A DNA stretch of 64,000 bases, from NCBI GenBank assembly GCA_963804595.1, contig CAWDQZ010000003.1, positions 310,001 to 374,000 on the forward strand. The letters run 5' to 3'. How positions within the stretch are numbered: the first letter of the stretch is position 1; every line of letters begins with the position of its first letter. The notes beneath the pieces are model-generated. The model was not told the origin of the DNA and did no database searches. It was given only the letters and a program-made list of their open reading frames with translations. Below are positions 24,068-31,974 of the stretch, in pieces. The position numbers and the translations under genes are program-made. Source of the DNA: DASUPK01 sp963804595 (GTDB taxonomy: Bacteria > Actinomycetota > Thermoleophilia > Solirubrobacterales > 70-9).

Positions 24068-24988
24068 TCAGTGGATCGGCGGTGGATCGCCCTCACCGCT
24101 GCCCGCGAGCACGGGCTCCCAGGCGCAGACCCTGCAGGCGTGGCCGTACGCCGAATGGGCGAAGTCGAGCGCCAGCGCGTGCGGGTCGTCCGACGAGCGG
24201 ATGTCCTCCCAATCGAGGACGAACTCGCCCAGGTCAGGGTCCCACCGCGCTGCGTCGGGTTCGAGGTCCGCCTCGGAGAAGTTGGGCGGCGCGGGGTGTG
24301 CGAATGCGAAGAACGCCGCCCGGGCGTGGTTGCTGTCGCCGGGCCACCAGCCGATCGCGATCTGCTCCGCGTCTCCCCCGTTTCGCATGATGAAGTCGTC
24401 CCCCGGCGGGTCCGCCGGCTTGCCGTTGAAGAGGGCGACCGCCATGTCGAACGTTCCCCACCATGCGTTCACCGGCGTCACGCGCCCCCGGAACGGAGCC
24501 CGGAACTCCGCGAGCACCAGGGCAGCCTGGGTGGCCGCCGTGAAGTAGGTCGTCACCCGATCGGGGTCATAGGTCGCGTGCTCGCGATCCTCGTCCAGCG
24601 GCGAGGTCCACGGCACCTCCTGTGGCTTCGGGTTGATCTCGACCTCCCCGGCCAGGCGTCCAACGGCCTCCAGGAGCTCGCGGGTCACCTCGGCGACCGG
24701 CCGGTTCGGTGTCAGCGAGATGCGGATCTCGTGTCCATCGGTGTGCTCCACGAACGCCTCGTGGGTGCGGAGGTCCAGCCCGGCGACCACCGCGCCGGAT
24801 CCGTTCGGGGCCGGGAGGACATTGGTCTCCCACCCGCGCGGAGTGAGGCGAAGCGCGGCGTGCTGCAGCTGGGGCTCGGGCGGTGCCAGCTCGACGGCCA
24901 GCTTGCCGAGGACCTGCGTGTGGGCATGGAGCGTGTCGCAGGTCTCGGCCCACGCCTCGTAGGACAGCGCCGGCCATTCGTCGGCCAT
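24068..24988 (-). CDS. DUF5996 family protein
   Basis: 306 residues, typical of the DUF5996 family: N-terminal EWPALSYEAWAETCDTLHAH, VLGKLAVELAPPEPQLQHAA, EFRAPFRGRVTPVNAWWG, AIGWWPGDSNHARAAFFAFA. The function is unknown. The Cys-containing end (GHACRVCAWEPVL) could bind a metal. It is followed 67 bases downstream by the DGPF gene on the same strand. Confidence 0.85.
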   Translation of the reverse strand: MADEWPALSYEAWAETCDTLHAHTQVLGKLAVELAPPEPQLQHAALRLTPRGWETNVLPAPNGSGAVVAGLDLRTHEAFVEHTDGHEIRISLTPNRPVAEVTRELLEAVGRLAGEVEINPKPQEVPWTSPLDEDREHATYDPDRVTTYFTAATQAALVLAEFRAPFRGRVTPVNAWWGTFDMAVALFNGKPADPPGDDFIMRNGGDAEQIAIGWWPGDSNHARAAFFAFAHPAPPNFSEADLEPDAARWDPDLGEFVLDWEDIRSSDDPHALALDFAHSAYGHACRVCAWEPVLAGSGEGDPPPIH

Positions 24989-24997
24989 ACACAGACG

Positions 24998-26692
24998 CTA
25001 CCGAGACACTGCGCCCGGTTGGCCGGCTGTGAGCCGTTGGTGGACCAATCGGACCGCCATCGACCCCTCCCCGACGGCGGACGCGACTCGCTTGATCGAG
25101 CCGGAATGGACGTCGCCCACGGCGAAGATCCCGGGCCGGCTCGTCTCCAGGAAGAGCGGGAAATCGCCGTCGTACTCGCTCAGGTCGTTGCCCTGGATGT
25201 CGCGGCCGGTGAGCAGGAAACCGTGGTCGTCCGTGGCGAGCTGACCATCGAGCCAGGCGGTATGCGGGGACGCCCCGATGAAGACGAAGAGGGCCTTGGA
25301 GGGGATCGACGTGCGCTCGCCTGTTCGGTTGTTCAGGACAGTCACGGACTCGAGGTCCCGGTCGCCGCCGAGCTCGACGACCTCCGTGTCGAGGGAGACG
25401 ATGAGATTCTCCTCGCGCTCCACCTGATCCACCAGGTAGCGCGACATCGACTTGCCGAGGTCATCTCCGCGCACGAGCAGTCGCAGGCCCGGACTGCGCC
25501 TCGAGAGGAACATCGCGGCCTGGCCGGCGGAGTTGCCGCCGCCGACCACAACAACCGGATCGCCGGTGCACATCTCCGCCTCAGCCGCGGTCGCGGCGTA
25601 ATACACCCAGCCCGATTCGAACCGATCCATCCCCGGCACGTTCAGCCTCCGGTAGCGGGCACCGGTTGCGATCACGACCGCCCGCCCGGTCACGACCTCG
25701 CCGTTGGAGAGCGTGATCTCGTGCGTCCCGGAATCGGTGGTCAGCTTCTCGGCGGTGGCGGGCGCTGTCAGGCGCGCGCCGAACTTGAACGCCTGGAGGC
25801 CCGCCCGCTGGGTCAGCTCCGTGCCGGAGATCCCGGTCGGGAAGCCGAGGTAGTTCTCGATCCGGGCGGACGTGCTGGCCTGCCCGCCCGGGGCGACCGA
25901 CTCCACGTTCTGCACGTCGAGCCCCTCGGATGCCGCGTAGAGCGAAGCCGAGAGCCCGGCGGGACCGGCTCCGACGATCACCAGGTCGCAGAGAGCGGGC
26001 GCCGGGCCGCGGCCGCCGATGCCGATCGCCTTGGCCAGCTCGACGGTCGACGGGTTGCGGAGGATGAGACCGGTCGCGGTGATCACCACCGGGGTCTCCT
26101 CCGGCGCGATTCCAAGCTCCTCCAGCAGCGCATCGGCATCGCCGTGCTCCTCGAGATCGACCCACTGGTGGGGCATCCGGTTGCGGGCGAGGAACTCGCG
26201 CAGGTCCCGGCTCTCGGCGGAGAAGCTGGAGCCGATCAGCTTGTGCCCGGCCCCGATTCCGATCAGGATCAGGCGCCGGGCCATGAAGGCTCCGAGGATC
26301 ATGTCGCTCATCGCCTTGTCGTCCTCGAGCAGCCGGCGAAGAGCGTCGAGCGGCACCTCGATCACCTCGCCCGCGTCCCGCACGACGCCAGTCAGGTAGA
26401 GCTTCTGGCCGGTCAGGAACCCGATCTCCCCCAGGAAACGGCGGGGACCGTGGACCGCGATCAGGCGGTTCTCCTCGCCGTAGCCGTAGACGATCGACAC
26501 GACGCCGGACTCGATGATGAAGAGGCTGGTGGGCTCATCCCCCGCCCTGAAGAGGATCTCGCCGGGCTCGACCTCTCTCCCGCGTCCACGTGCTCGCAGC
26601 TTGTCGAGCTGATTGTCGGCGAGGCGGGGAAATGCCCCGTCCCGGTCCGGAGTCTCGGACTTGCCGACCCCTATGACTTCTCCGATACTCAT
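24998..26692 (-). CDS. cNMP-binding / thioredoxin reductase-like FAD oxidoreductase
   Basis: 564 residues in three parts. Residues 20-150 form a cyclic-nucleotide-binding domain (PGEILFRAGDEPTSLFIIES, GPRRFLGEIGFLTGQKLYL). About 155-235 is a degenerate thioredoxin or glutaredoxin-like segment (HQWVDLEEHGDADALLEELG, ETPVVITATGLILRNPS). The rest is a thioredoxin reductase fold with FAD motif VIVGAGPAGLSASLYAASEG and NADPH motif VVVGGGNSAGQAA. The redox CxxC normally next to the NADPH domain is absent: the site reads YYAATAAEAEMC. The electron acceptor is therefore not thioredoxin by the usual mechanism. It ends the molybdenum cofactor gene row. Confidence 0.9.
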   Translation of the reverse strand: MSIGEVIGVGKSETPDRDGAFPRLADNQLDKLRARGRGREVEPGEILFRAGDEPTSLFIIESGVVSIVYGYGEENRLIAVHGPRRFLGEIGFLTGQKLYLTGVVRDAGEVIEVPLDALRRLLEDDKAMSDMILGAFMARRLILIGIGAGHKLIGSSFSAESRDLREFLARNRMPHQWVDLEEHGDADALLEELGIAPEETPVVITATGLILRNPSTVELAKAIGIGGRGPAPALCDLVIVGAGPAGLSASLYAASEGLDVQNVESVAPGGQASTSARIENYLGFPTGISGTELTQRAGLQAFKFGARLTAPATAEKLTTDSGTHEITLSNGEVVTGRAVVIATGARYRRLNVPGMDRFESGWVYYAATAAEAEMCTGDPVVVVGGGNSAGQAAMFLSRRSPGLRLLVRGDDLGKSMSRYLVDQVEREENLIVSLDTEVVELGGDRDLESVTVLNNRTGERTSIPSKALFVFIGASPHTAWLDGQLATDDHGFLLTGRDIQGNDLSEYDGDFPLFLETSRPGIFAVGDVHSGSIKRVASAVGEGSMAVRLVHQRLTAGQPGAVSR

Positions 26693-26698
26693 CCGGGC

Positions 26699-27184
26699 TC
26701 AGTGCGCACCGTGTTTCCCTGCGACGAGCTCCAGCGCGTGCGGCACCGCCGCCGCGATCGCCTCCCCGGCCTCCTCGATGCTCTTCGGGCTGCCCGGGAA
26801 GTTGACGATCAGGGTGCGGCCGCGGATGCCGGCCACGCCGCGGGAGAGCATCCAGTGGCGGGTGTGCGGGCGGGATGCCGCCCGCATCGCCTCCGGAATG
26901 CCGGGAGCCTCGCGTTCGATCACCGCGCGGGTGGCCTCTGGCGTCAGGTCCCCGGGGCCGAAGCCGGTGCCCCCCGTGGTGAGGACCAGGTCGCACCCCT
27001 CCGCATCGCTCCAGTGGACGAGGCGGGCGGAGATCAACGCGCGGTCGTCAGGGATCACCTCCCGGCCCGCGATCTCCGCACCAAGTGAGCCGGCCCACCT
27101 GACGAGCCCGTCGCCGCTCTCATCGCCCCCCTCGCCCGCGGCCCTCGAGGTCGAGATCGTCAGAATCGCGGCCCGCACATTCAT
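26699..27184 (-). CDS. moaB: Molybdenum cofactor biosynthesis protein MoaB/MogA family
   Basis: 161 residues, the molybdopterin adenylyltransferase-type fold. Motifs: VRAAILTISTSRAAGEG, LVLTTGGTGFGPGDLTPEAT (MPT binding) and RTLIVNFPGSPKSIEEA. It activates molybdopterin for metal insertion by MoeA. The start at 27184 overlaps the moaC stop by four bases. Confidence 0.92.
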   Translation of the reverse strand: MNVRAAILTISTSRAAGEGGDESGDGLVRWAGSLGAEIAGREVIPDDRALISARLVHWSDAEGCDLVLTTGGTGFGPGDLTPEATRAVIEREAPGIPEAMRAASRPHTRHWMLSRGVAGIRGRTLIVNFPGSPKSIEEAGEAIAAAVPHALELVAGKHGAH

Positions 27185-27687
27185 CCTCGTCCGGCATCGC
27201 CATCGCCGGGCGCCTCGCTGCGCCACTCGCCGCTTCGCCCGCCCGACTTCTCGAGCAGCTCGATCCGCTCGACGGTGACCCCCCGCTCGATTCCCTTGAC
27301 CATGTCGTACACCGTCAGCGCGGCCACCGCGACGGCCGTCATCGCCTCCATCTCGACACCCGTCTGGCCCACCGTCCGGGCCTCCGAGGTCAAGACGACG
27401 CGACCCCCCGGCTCGTCGACGCACACGTCCACGCCGACGTAGGTGAGCGCCAGAGGGTGCGCCAAGGGAATCAGCTCATCGGTGCGCTTCGCCGCCTGGA
27501 TACCGGCCAGCCGGGCCGTACCGGCGACGTCGCCCTTCCGCGAGTCCCCCCGTGCAACCGCCGCGGCGGTCTCGGGCGACATCCGCAGGACGGCCTGGGC
27601 GCGGGCGTGGCGCTCCGTCTGCTCCTTGGCCCCGACGTCCACCATTCGGGCCGCCCCCTCCTCGTCGAGATGCGGAAGCTCGCTCAA
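27181..27687 (-). CDS. moaC: Cyclic pyranopterin monophosphate synthase MoaC
   Basis: Converts the MoaA product to cyclic pyranopterin monophosphate. 168 residues with MVDVGAKEQTERHARAQA, the conserved KRTDELIPLAHPLAL and EMEAMTAVAVAALTVYDM. Overlaps moaB and moaDE by four bases each, so all are translationally coupled. Confidence 0.96.
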   Translation of the reverse strand: MSELPHLDEEGAARMVDVGAKEQTERHARAQAVLRMSPETAAAVARGDSRKGDVAGTARLAGIQAAKRTDELIPLAHPLALTYVGVDVCVDEPGGRVVLTSEARTVGQTGVEMEAMTAVAVAALTVYDMVKGIERGVTVERIELLEKSGGRSGEWRSEAPGDGDAGRG

Positions 27688-28385
27688 GGCCCCGAGCCGT
27701 CTTCGCCCACGCGCGTGGGCGGTACGGCGCCCTCCACCCAGCCGGCGGCCTCGTCCTCCCCGGTCGAATGGACCTCACGCTTCCAGATAGGGGCCTCGGC
27801 CTTGATCCGGTCGATCGCCTCCCGGGCACCGGCGAATGCCTCCTCGCGGTGGGGAGCCGAGACGGAGACGATCACGCTCGACTCGCTCAGCGGGACGGAG
27901 CCGATCCGGTGCTCGGCCGCCGCGGCGGCCAGACCGTGGCGATCGACGCACTCGCGCAGGATCTCCGCGATCCGCTCCTCCGCCATCTCCCGGTAGGCCT
28001 CGTACTCGAGGCGGGAGACATCGCGCGTCGTGCCCTGAAAGGTGACGATCGCCCCGGCCTCTGGGCGGGAGACGAGCCCCGCGAGAGACTCGAGCGAGAG
28101 GGGACCATCGCTGATCCTGACGTGCACCCGGTCCTCCTGGCCGCCGCTGACGGGCGGCACGAGCGCCAGCTCGTCGCCCGAGGAGAGCGGTGTGTCCGGG
28201 TCCGCGTAGTCACGGTTGACCGCCATCCGCACCGGCATGCGGCCCAGCAGCTCACTCAGCTCCGGCCGCAGGGAGAGCTCATCCAGGGCCTCCGCGACCG
28301 TCGCACCCTCGTCGAGCTCGACCTCGATCGAGTCACGGCCGGCGCGCTCGCGCAGAATCGCGAAAAGTCGCACCGTGACGGTCAT
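27684..28385 (-). CDS. Fused molybdopterin synthase small and large subunits (MoaD-MoaE)
   Basis: 233 residues. Residues 1-82 are MoaD: VTVRLFAILRERAGRDSIEV, ending PPVSGGQED with the Gly-Gly that is thiocarboxylated. Residues 90-220 are MoaE: SLAGLVSRPEAGAIVTFQG, GTTRDVSRLEYEAYREMAEE, HRIGSVPLSESSVIVSVSA, and APIWKRE. In most bacteria MoaD must have a free C-terminal GG. Here it is internal, so cleavage after GG or an altered sulfur transfer would be needed. MoaD-MoaE fusions of this kind are known in some actinobacteria. Confidence 0.9.
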   Translation of the reverse strand: MTVTVRLFAILRERAGRDSIEVELDEGATVAEALDELSLRPELSELLGRMPVRMAVNRDYADPDTPLSSGDELALVPPVSGGQEDRVHVRISDGPLSLESLAGLVSRPEAGAIVTFQGTTRDVSRLEYEAYREMAEERIAEILRECVDRHGLAAAAAEHRIGSVPLSESSVIVSVSAPHREEAFAGAREAIDRIKAEAPIWKREVHSTGEDEAAGWVEGAVPPTRVGEDGSGP

Positions 28386-29626
28386 GGGGCCGATCCTAGA
28401 GCCGGCAGCAGCTCGAGCTCTACGAGCTCGCCGACCGTCGGCGGATCGGCGTCGGCGGGCACGATCGCCAGCGCGTCGGCACCGAGCATCGAGGTGAGCA
28501 CGTGCGAGTCCTGGTCCCCCGTCGGCCTCGCGTGCCAACCATCGTCACGCAGCTCGAGGCGGCAGCGGACCGCGTGCGCCCGGCCAGGCGGCTTGGGCAG
28601 CGGCTCGTCGAGGACCGCCCGGAGCCGCTGGGCGGCGCCGGGCGCGCCGGTCATGACGGCGATCGCCGGGCGGACGAAGAGCACGAAGGTGACCATCGCC
28701 GAGACGGGGTTCCCGGGCAGTCCGAAGACGAGCGTCCCCGACGGGCCGATCCCGAACCACGTCGGCTTGCCGGGCTTCAGCGCGACCCGCCAGAAGACCT
28801 CGTCAACCCCGAGTGAGGAGAGCGCCCCCTTGACGTGATCGTGGTCGCCGACCGAGACGCCGCCGCAGATCACGGCGATCTCGCCGCTCAGCATGGGCTC
28901 GATCGCCTCCCGGGTCGCTTCCGGTTCGTCCCTGACGGTCTCCAGGCTCACGACCTCCGCCCCAGCGCTCAGCGCGAGCGCGGGGATCGTGTAGGCGTTG
29001 GAGTTGCGCACGCCGCCGGGCCTCTGCGGCTCATCCGGCTCCAACAGCTCGTCACCCGTCGTCAGAACCGCGAGGCGGGGGCGGCGGGCGCAGCGGATCC
29101 GGGCGACGCCGACGGATGCGAGCACGCCGACCTCCGCTGCTCCCAGCCGGGTGCCCTCGCGCATCACGACGGCGCCCGCCTCGATGTCGTCACCGGCATG
29201 ACGGAGGTTGTTCCCCGGCGCGACCTCCACCCCGACCTCGACATTCCCGTTCCCCCAGTTCGTGTCCTCGACCCGGACGACCGCATCGGCTCCCTCCGGG
29301 ATCACCGCTCCGGTCGAGATCCCGATCGCCTCACCCTCGCCCAGCGCCGACCCCGCCGGGTGCCCGGCCCGGCTCTCGCCGACGACCCGCAGCATCGCCG
29401 GCGACTCGGCGCTCGCGCCCCTGGTGTCCGCAGCCCTCAGCGCGAAGCCGTCCATCGAGGAGTTGTCGAAGCCCGGGACCGGATCGGCGCTCGCAACGTC
29501 GGCGGCCAGACGCCGGCCGAGGGCCTCTCGGAGCGGCACGGATTCCTCTCCGAGCGGGCTGACGCGCTCGAGCACGAGGCGGCGGGCGTCGTCCAGTTCG
29601 ATCGGCTTGTCGGCGGTGGCCGGCAT
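28382..29626 (-). CDS. moeA: Molybdopterin molybdenumtransferase MoeA
   Basis: Inserts molybdate into adenylated molybdopterin. 414 residues with VPGFDNSSMDGFALRA, GISTGAVIPEGADAVVRVED, LAVLTTGDELLEPDEP, ICGGVSVGDHDHVKGAL and FGLPGNPVSAMVTFVLFV. The C-terminal domain IV ends at the overlap with moaDE. It is the first gene of the row moeA-moaDE-moaC-moaB, with mop 10 bases upstream. Confidence 0.96.
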   Translation of the reverse strand: MPATADKPIELDDARRLVLERVSPLGEESVPLREALGRRLAADVASADPVPGFDNSSMDGFALRAADTRGASAESPAMLRVVGESRAGHPAGSALGEGEAIGISTGAVIPEGADAVVRVEDTNWGNGNVEVGVEVAPGNNLRHAGDDIEAGAVVMREGTRLGAAEVGVLASVGVARIRCARRPRLAVLTTGDELLEPDEPQRPGGVRNSNAYTIPALALSAGAEVVSLETVRDEPEATREAIEPMLSGEIAVICGGVSVGDHDHVKGALSSLGVDEVFWRVALKPGKPTWFGIGPSGTLVFGLPGNPVSAMVTFVLFVRPAIAVMTGAPGAAQRLRAVLDEPLPKPPGRAHAVRCRLELRDDGWHARPTGDQDSHVLTSMLGADALAIVPADADPPTVGELVELELLPALGSAP

Positions 29627-29636
29627 CGCGAACCCG

Positions 29637-29843
29637 TCAGTCCACGGCCAGCATCACGTCGCTCGCCTTGATCACGGCCGTCACGTCCTTCCCGACCTCG
29701 ATGCCGAGCTCACGAACCGCCTCGACCGTGACGGAGGCGACGAGCCGCATTCCGCTCACCTCGAGCTCCACGTTGGCGATCGCCTCCCCCTGGGTGATGT
29801 TCTTGACCTGTCCTGGAATCTTGTTTCGGGCGCTGATCTGCAA
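29637..29843 (-). CDS. Molbindin (Mop-type molybdate-binding TOBE protein)
   Basis: 68 residues, a single Mop domain: ISARNKIPGQVKNITQGEAI, EVSGMRLVASVTVEAVRELG and VTAVIKASDVMLAVD. Molbindins store molybdate in the cytoplasm as oligomers. Start TTG at 29843 with GGAGGAG four bases upstream. The gene heads the moeA row and is divergent from a regulator with the same domain. Confidence 0.9.
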   Translation of the reverse strand: MQISARNKIPGQVKNITQGEAIANVELEVSGMRLVASVTVEAVRELGIEVGKDVTAVIKASDVMLAVD

Positions 29844-29931
29844 GGTCTCCTCCTCTGTCGGGGCACGTGAGCAACTCGAATCGAGCCTAGATGATCCCGG
29901 CGGGCGTCCTCCTCGTGCGCGGGAAGCTCGG

Positions 29932-29970
29932 TTGCATAGGCAGAATCGCCCACTGCCATACTTATCCGCC
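29932..29970 (+). promoter_or_regulatory. Candidate promoter of the HTH-Mop regulator
   Basis: TTGCAT at 29932-29937 and CATACT at 29957-29962, spaced 19 bases, lie directly before the ATG at 29971. The resulting leader would be very short or absent. The 127-base region also serves the divergent mop gene, so it is the natural site for molybdate-dependent control. Elements are weak matches. Confidence 0.3.
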
Positions 29971-30357
29971 ATGGATGAGCTCGGCCTGGGCGAGGCAGCC
30001 CGCGCGATCGGGGTCAGCGTCGACACGCTGCGGCGCTGGGACAGGGCCGGCAAGCTCAAGACCACTCGCGACTCTCGCAACCGCCGGCGTGTTCCGGTCT
30101 CCGAGGTGGAGCGGCTCCGTGGCGCGCCGGTGCGCCACCGCACCGAGGACTCCTTCTCGGCGCGAAACCGCTTCGCGGGGACCGTCACCTCCGTCGAGGT
30201 CGCCGGGGTCATGGCGCTGGTTGAGATCGAGGCCGGTCCTCACCGAATCACGGCGGCGATCACCCGCGATTCCGTGGAGGAGCTGGGGCTCGTCGAGGGC
30301 ACTCGAGCCACCGCCACGGTGAAGGCGACCTCGGTGATGATCGAGCGGGGCGGCTAG
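29971..30357 (+). CDS. Molybdate-responsive regulator: MerR-type HTH plus Mop domain
   Basis: 128 residues. Residues 1-50 are an excisionase/MerR-like helix-turn-helix (LGLGEAARAIGVSVDTLRRW, NRRRVPVSEVERLR). Residues 62-128 are a Mop domain (SARNRFAGTVTSVEVAGVM, TATVKATSVMIERG). It is a compact functional analogue of ModE, built on a different DNA-binding domain. It probably represses modABC or the cofactor genes when molybdate is bound. It lies between mop and modA. Confidence 0.88.
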   Translation: MDELGLGEAARAIGVSVDTLRRWDRAGKLKTTRDSRNRRRVPVSEVERLRGAPVRHRTEDSFSARNRFAGTVTSVEVAGVMALVEIEAGPHRITAAITRDSVEELGLVEGTRATATVKATSVMIERGG

Positions 30358-30382
30358 TCTCTGCCTAGGTAGTGCATATGTA

Positions 30383-31174
30383 ATGATCGATGCGCGAATG
30401 CGCGCAGCCGGTTCAAGCAGCAGCCGCTTGCTCGCCTTGCTGGCTGTCGCAGCCGCCTCCCTGACCGCGACGGGCTGCGGGGGGAGCGGCGGGGACGACT
30501 CGGATCAGCTGGTCGTCTCGGCCGCGGCATCTCTGGATACGGCCTTCAATGATTACGTGGACGCCGCGGGCATCGACGCCAAGATGTCATTCGCCGGATC
30601 GGACGAGCTCGCCGCCCAGATCCGCCAGGGGGTGAAGCCGGACGTCTACGCGGCGGCAAATACCTCCCTGCCCGACGAGCTGCACAAGGACGGGCTCGTC
30701 GGCGAGCCGACGGTCTTCGCGACAAACACGCTGGTGCTGGCGGTCCCGCAGGACTCGCAGATCGACTCCCTCGACGACCTGACCAAACCGGGGACCTCAA
30801 TCGTGATGGGTGATCCGACGGTTCCAGTCGGTTCCTACACGCGCGAGGTGCTCGATCAGCTTCCGGCAGACCAGCGCAACGCGATTTACGACAACGTGCG
30901 CTCCGAGGAGCCCGACGTGAGCAGCATCACGGGCAAGCTCACCCAGGGAGCGGCCGACGCGGGCTTCATCTACATCACGGACGTGACCGCGAGCAGCGGT
31001 CAGCTGAAGGCGATCCAGCTGCCGGCGGACCTGCAGCCGAATGTCGCTTACGGCGCGGCGGTGGTCACCGGAGCCAAGAACCAGGAGGGAGCCCGCAAGT
31101 TCATCGACGGACTGCTCGGCGGGGACGGGGCCACGGCGCTCAAGGCGGCCGGCTTCAAGCCTCCACCGGGCTGA
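30383..31174 (+). CDS. modA: Molybdate ABC transporter substrate-binding lipoprotein ModA
   Basis: 263 residues. N-terminal lipoprotein signal with SLTATGCGGSGG. Mature part begins QLVVSAAASLDTAFNDYV, with DELAAQIRQGVKPDVYAAAN and AADAGFIYITDVTAS. It captures molybdate or tungstate outside the membrane. ATG at 30383 or 30398. Its stop overlaps modB by one base. Confidence 0.95.
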   Translation: MIDARMRAAGSSSSRLLALLAVAAASLTATGCGGSGGDDSDQLVVSAAASLDTAFNDYVDAAGIDAKMSFAGSDELAAQIRQGVKPDVYAAANTSLPDELHKDGLVGEPTVFATNTLVLAVPQDSQIDSLDDLTKPGTSIVMGDPTVPVGSYTREVLDQLPADQRNAIYDNVRSEEPDVSSITGKLTQGAADAGFIYITDVTASSGQLKAIQLPADLQPNVAYGAAVVTGAKNQEGARKFIDGLLGGDGATALKAAGFKPPPG

Positions 31175-31974
31175 TGCGCAGAGCGGCCTTTGCCGGTGGG
31201 CTCTTCCTCGCCCTCTTCCTGGTACTGGCCTTCCTGACGCTGCCGATCGTCGCGATCTTCGTTCACACCTCCCCGGGCGATCTGATCCGCAGCCTCGGGG
31301 AGCAGGACGCCCGGGATGCTCTCTGGCTCAGCCTGAAGACGTCCCTCGCCGCGCTCGCGATCATCGTGATCGTGGGAACGCCCGCCGCCTATCTGCTCGC
31401 CACGCGAGAGTTCCGGGGGCGCTCGGTGGTCGTGACGTTGATCGAGCTTCCCCTCGTCCTCCCGCCGGCCGTCGCCGGCATCGCATTGCTCGCCTGCTTC
31501 GGTCCCGAGGGACTGTTCGGCAGCGCGCTCGATGACGCGGGAATCCAGCTGGTGCTGGAGACGGCGGGGGTTATCGTCGCGCTCACCTTCGTCGCCGCTC
31601 CCTTCTATCTGCGCCAGGCGCAGGAGGCCTTCGCCGCGGTGGATCGCAACCTGCTCGACGCAGCGCGCACGCTCGGGGCGAGCGAGGCGCGCGCCTTCAT
31701 TCGGGTTGCCGTCCCGTCCGCGGGCCAGGGCATCGCATCGGGGATCGCGCTGGCCTGGGGGCGGGCCCTGGGCGAGTTCGGAGCGACGCTGATGTTCGCC
31801 GGATCGTTCCAGGGGATCACACAGACGGTGCCCCTCGCCATCTTCGCCCGCTTCAGTGACGACTTCACCGCAGCCCTGGCGCTCTCGGGCGTGCTCGTGA
31901 TCGTCTCCGCGGCGCTGCTGCTCTCGGTCAAGGTCCTCGGACGGTCGCCGATTCTCGGCGGCGGGCCACCATGA
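31174..31974 (+). CDS. modB: Molybdate ABC transporter permease ModB
   Basis: 266 residues with five to six transmembrane helices. The permease EAA loop is LDAARTLGASEARAFIRVAV, and LGEFGATLMFAGSFQGITQT is diagnostic for ModB. It overlaps modA by one base and modC by four. Confidence 0.95.
   Translation: MRRAAFAGGLFLALFLVLAFLTLPIVAIFVHTSPGDLIRSLGEQDARDALWLSLKTSLAALAIIVIVGTPAAYLLATREFRGRSVVVTLIELPLVLPPAVAGIALLACFGPEGLFGSALDDAGIQLVLETAGVIVALTFVAAPFYLRQAQEAFAAVDRNLLDAARTLGASEARAFIRVAVPSAGQGIASGIALAWGRALGEFGATLMFAGSFQGITQTVPLAIFARFSDDFTAALALSGVLVIVSAALLLSVKVLGRSPILGGGPP

Noticed and set aside
22804..24390. 528-codon open frame on the plus strand
   Set aside because: Antisense to the ECF42 sigma, DGPF and DUF5996 genes.
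24071..27088. 1005-codon open frame on the plus strand
   Set aside because: It lies antisense to the DUF5996, reductase-like and moaB genes, whose products are clearly recognisable. Its own sequence is Arg/His/Asp-rich shadow sequence typical of high-GC DNA.
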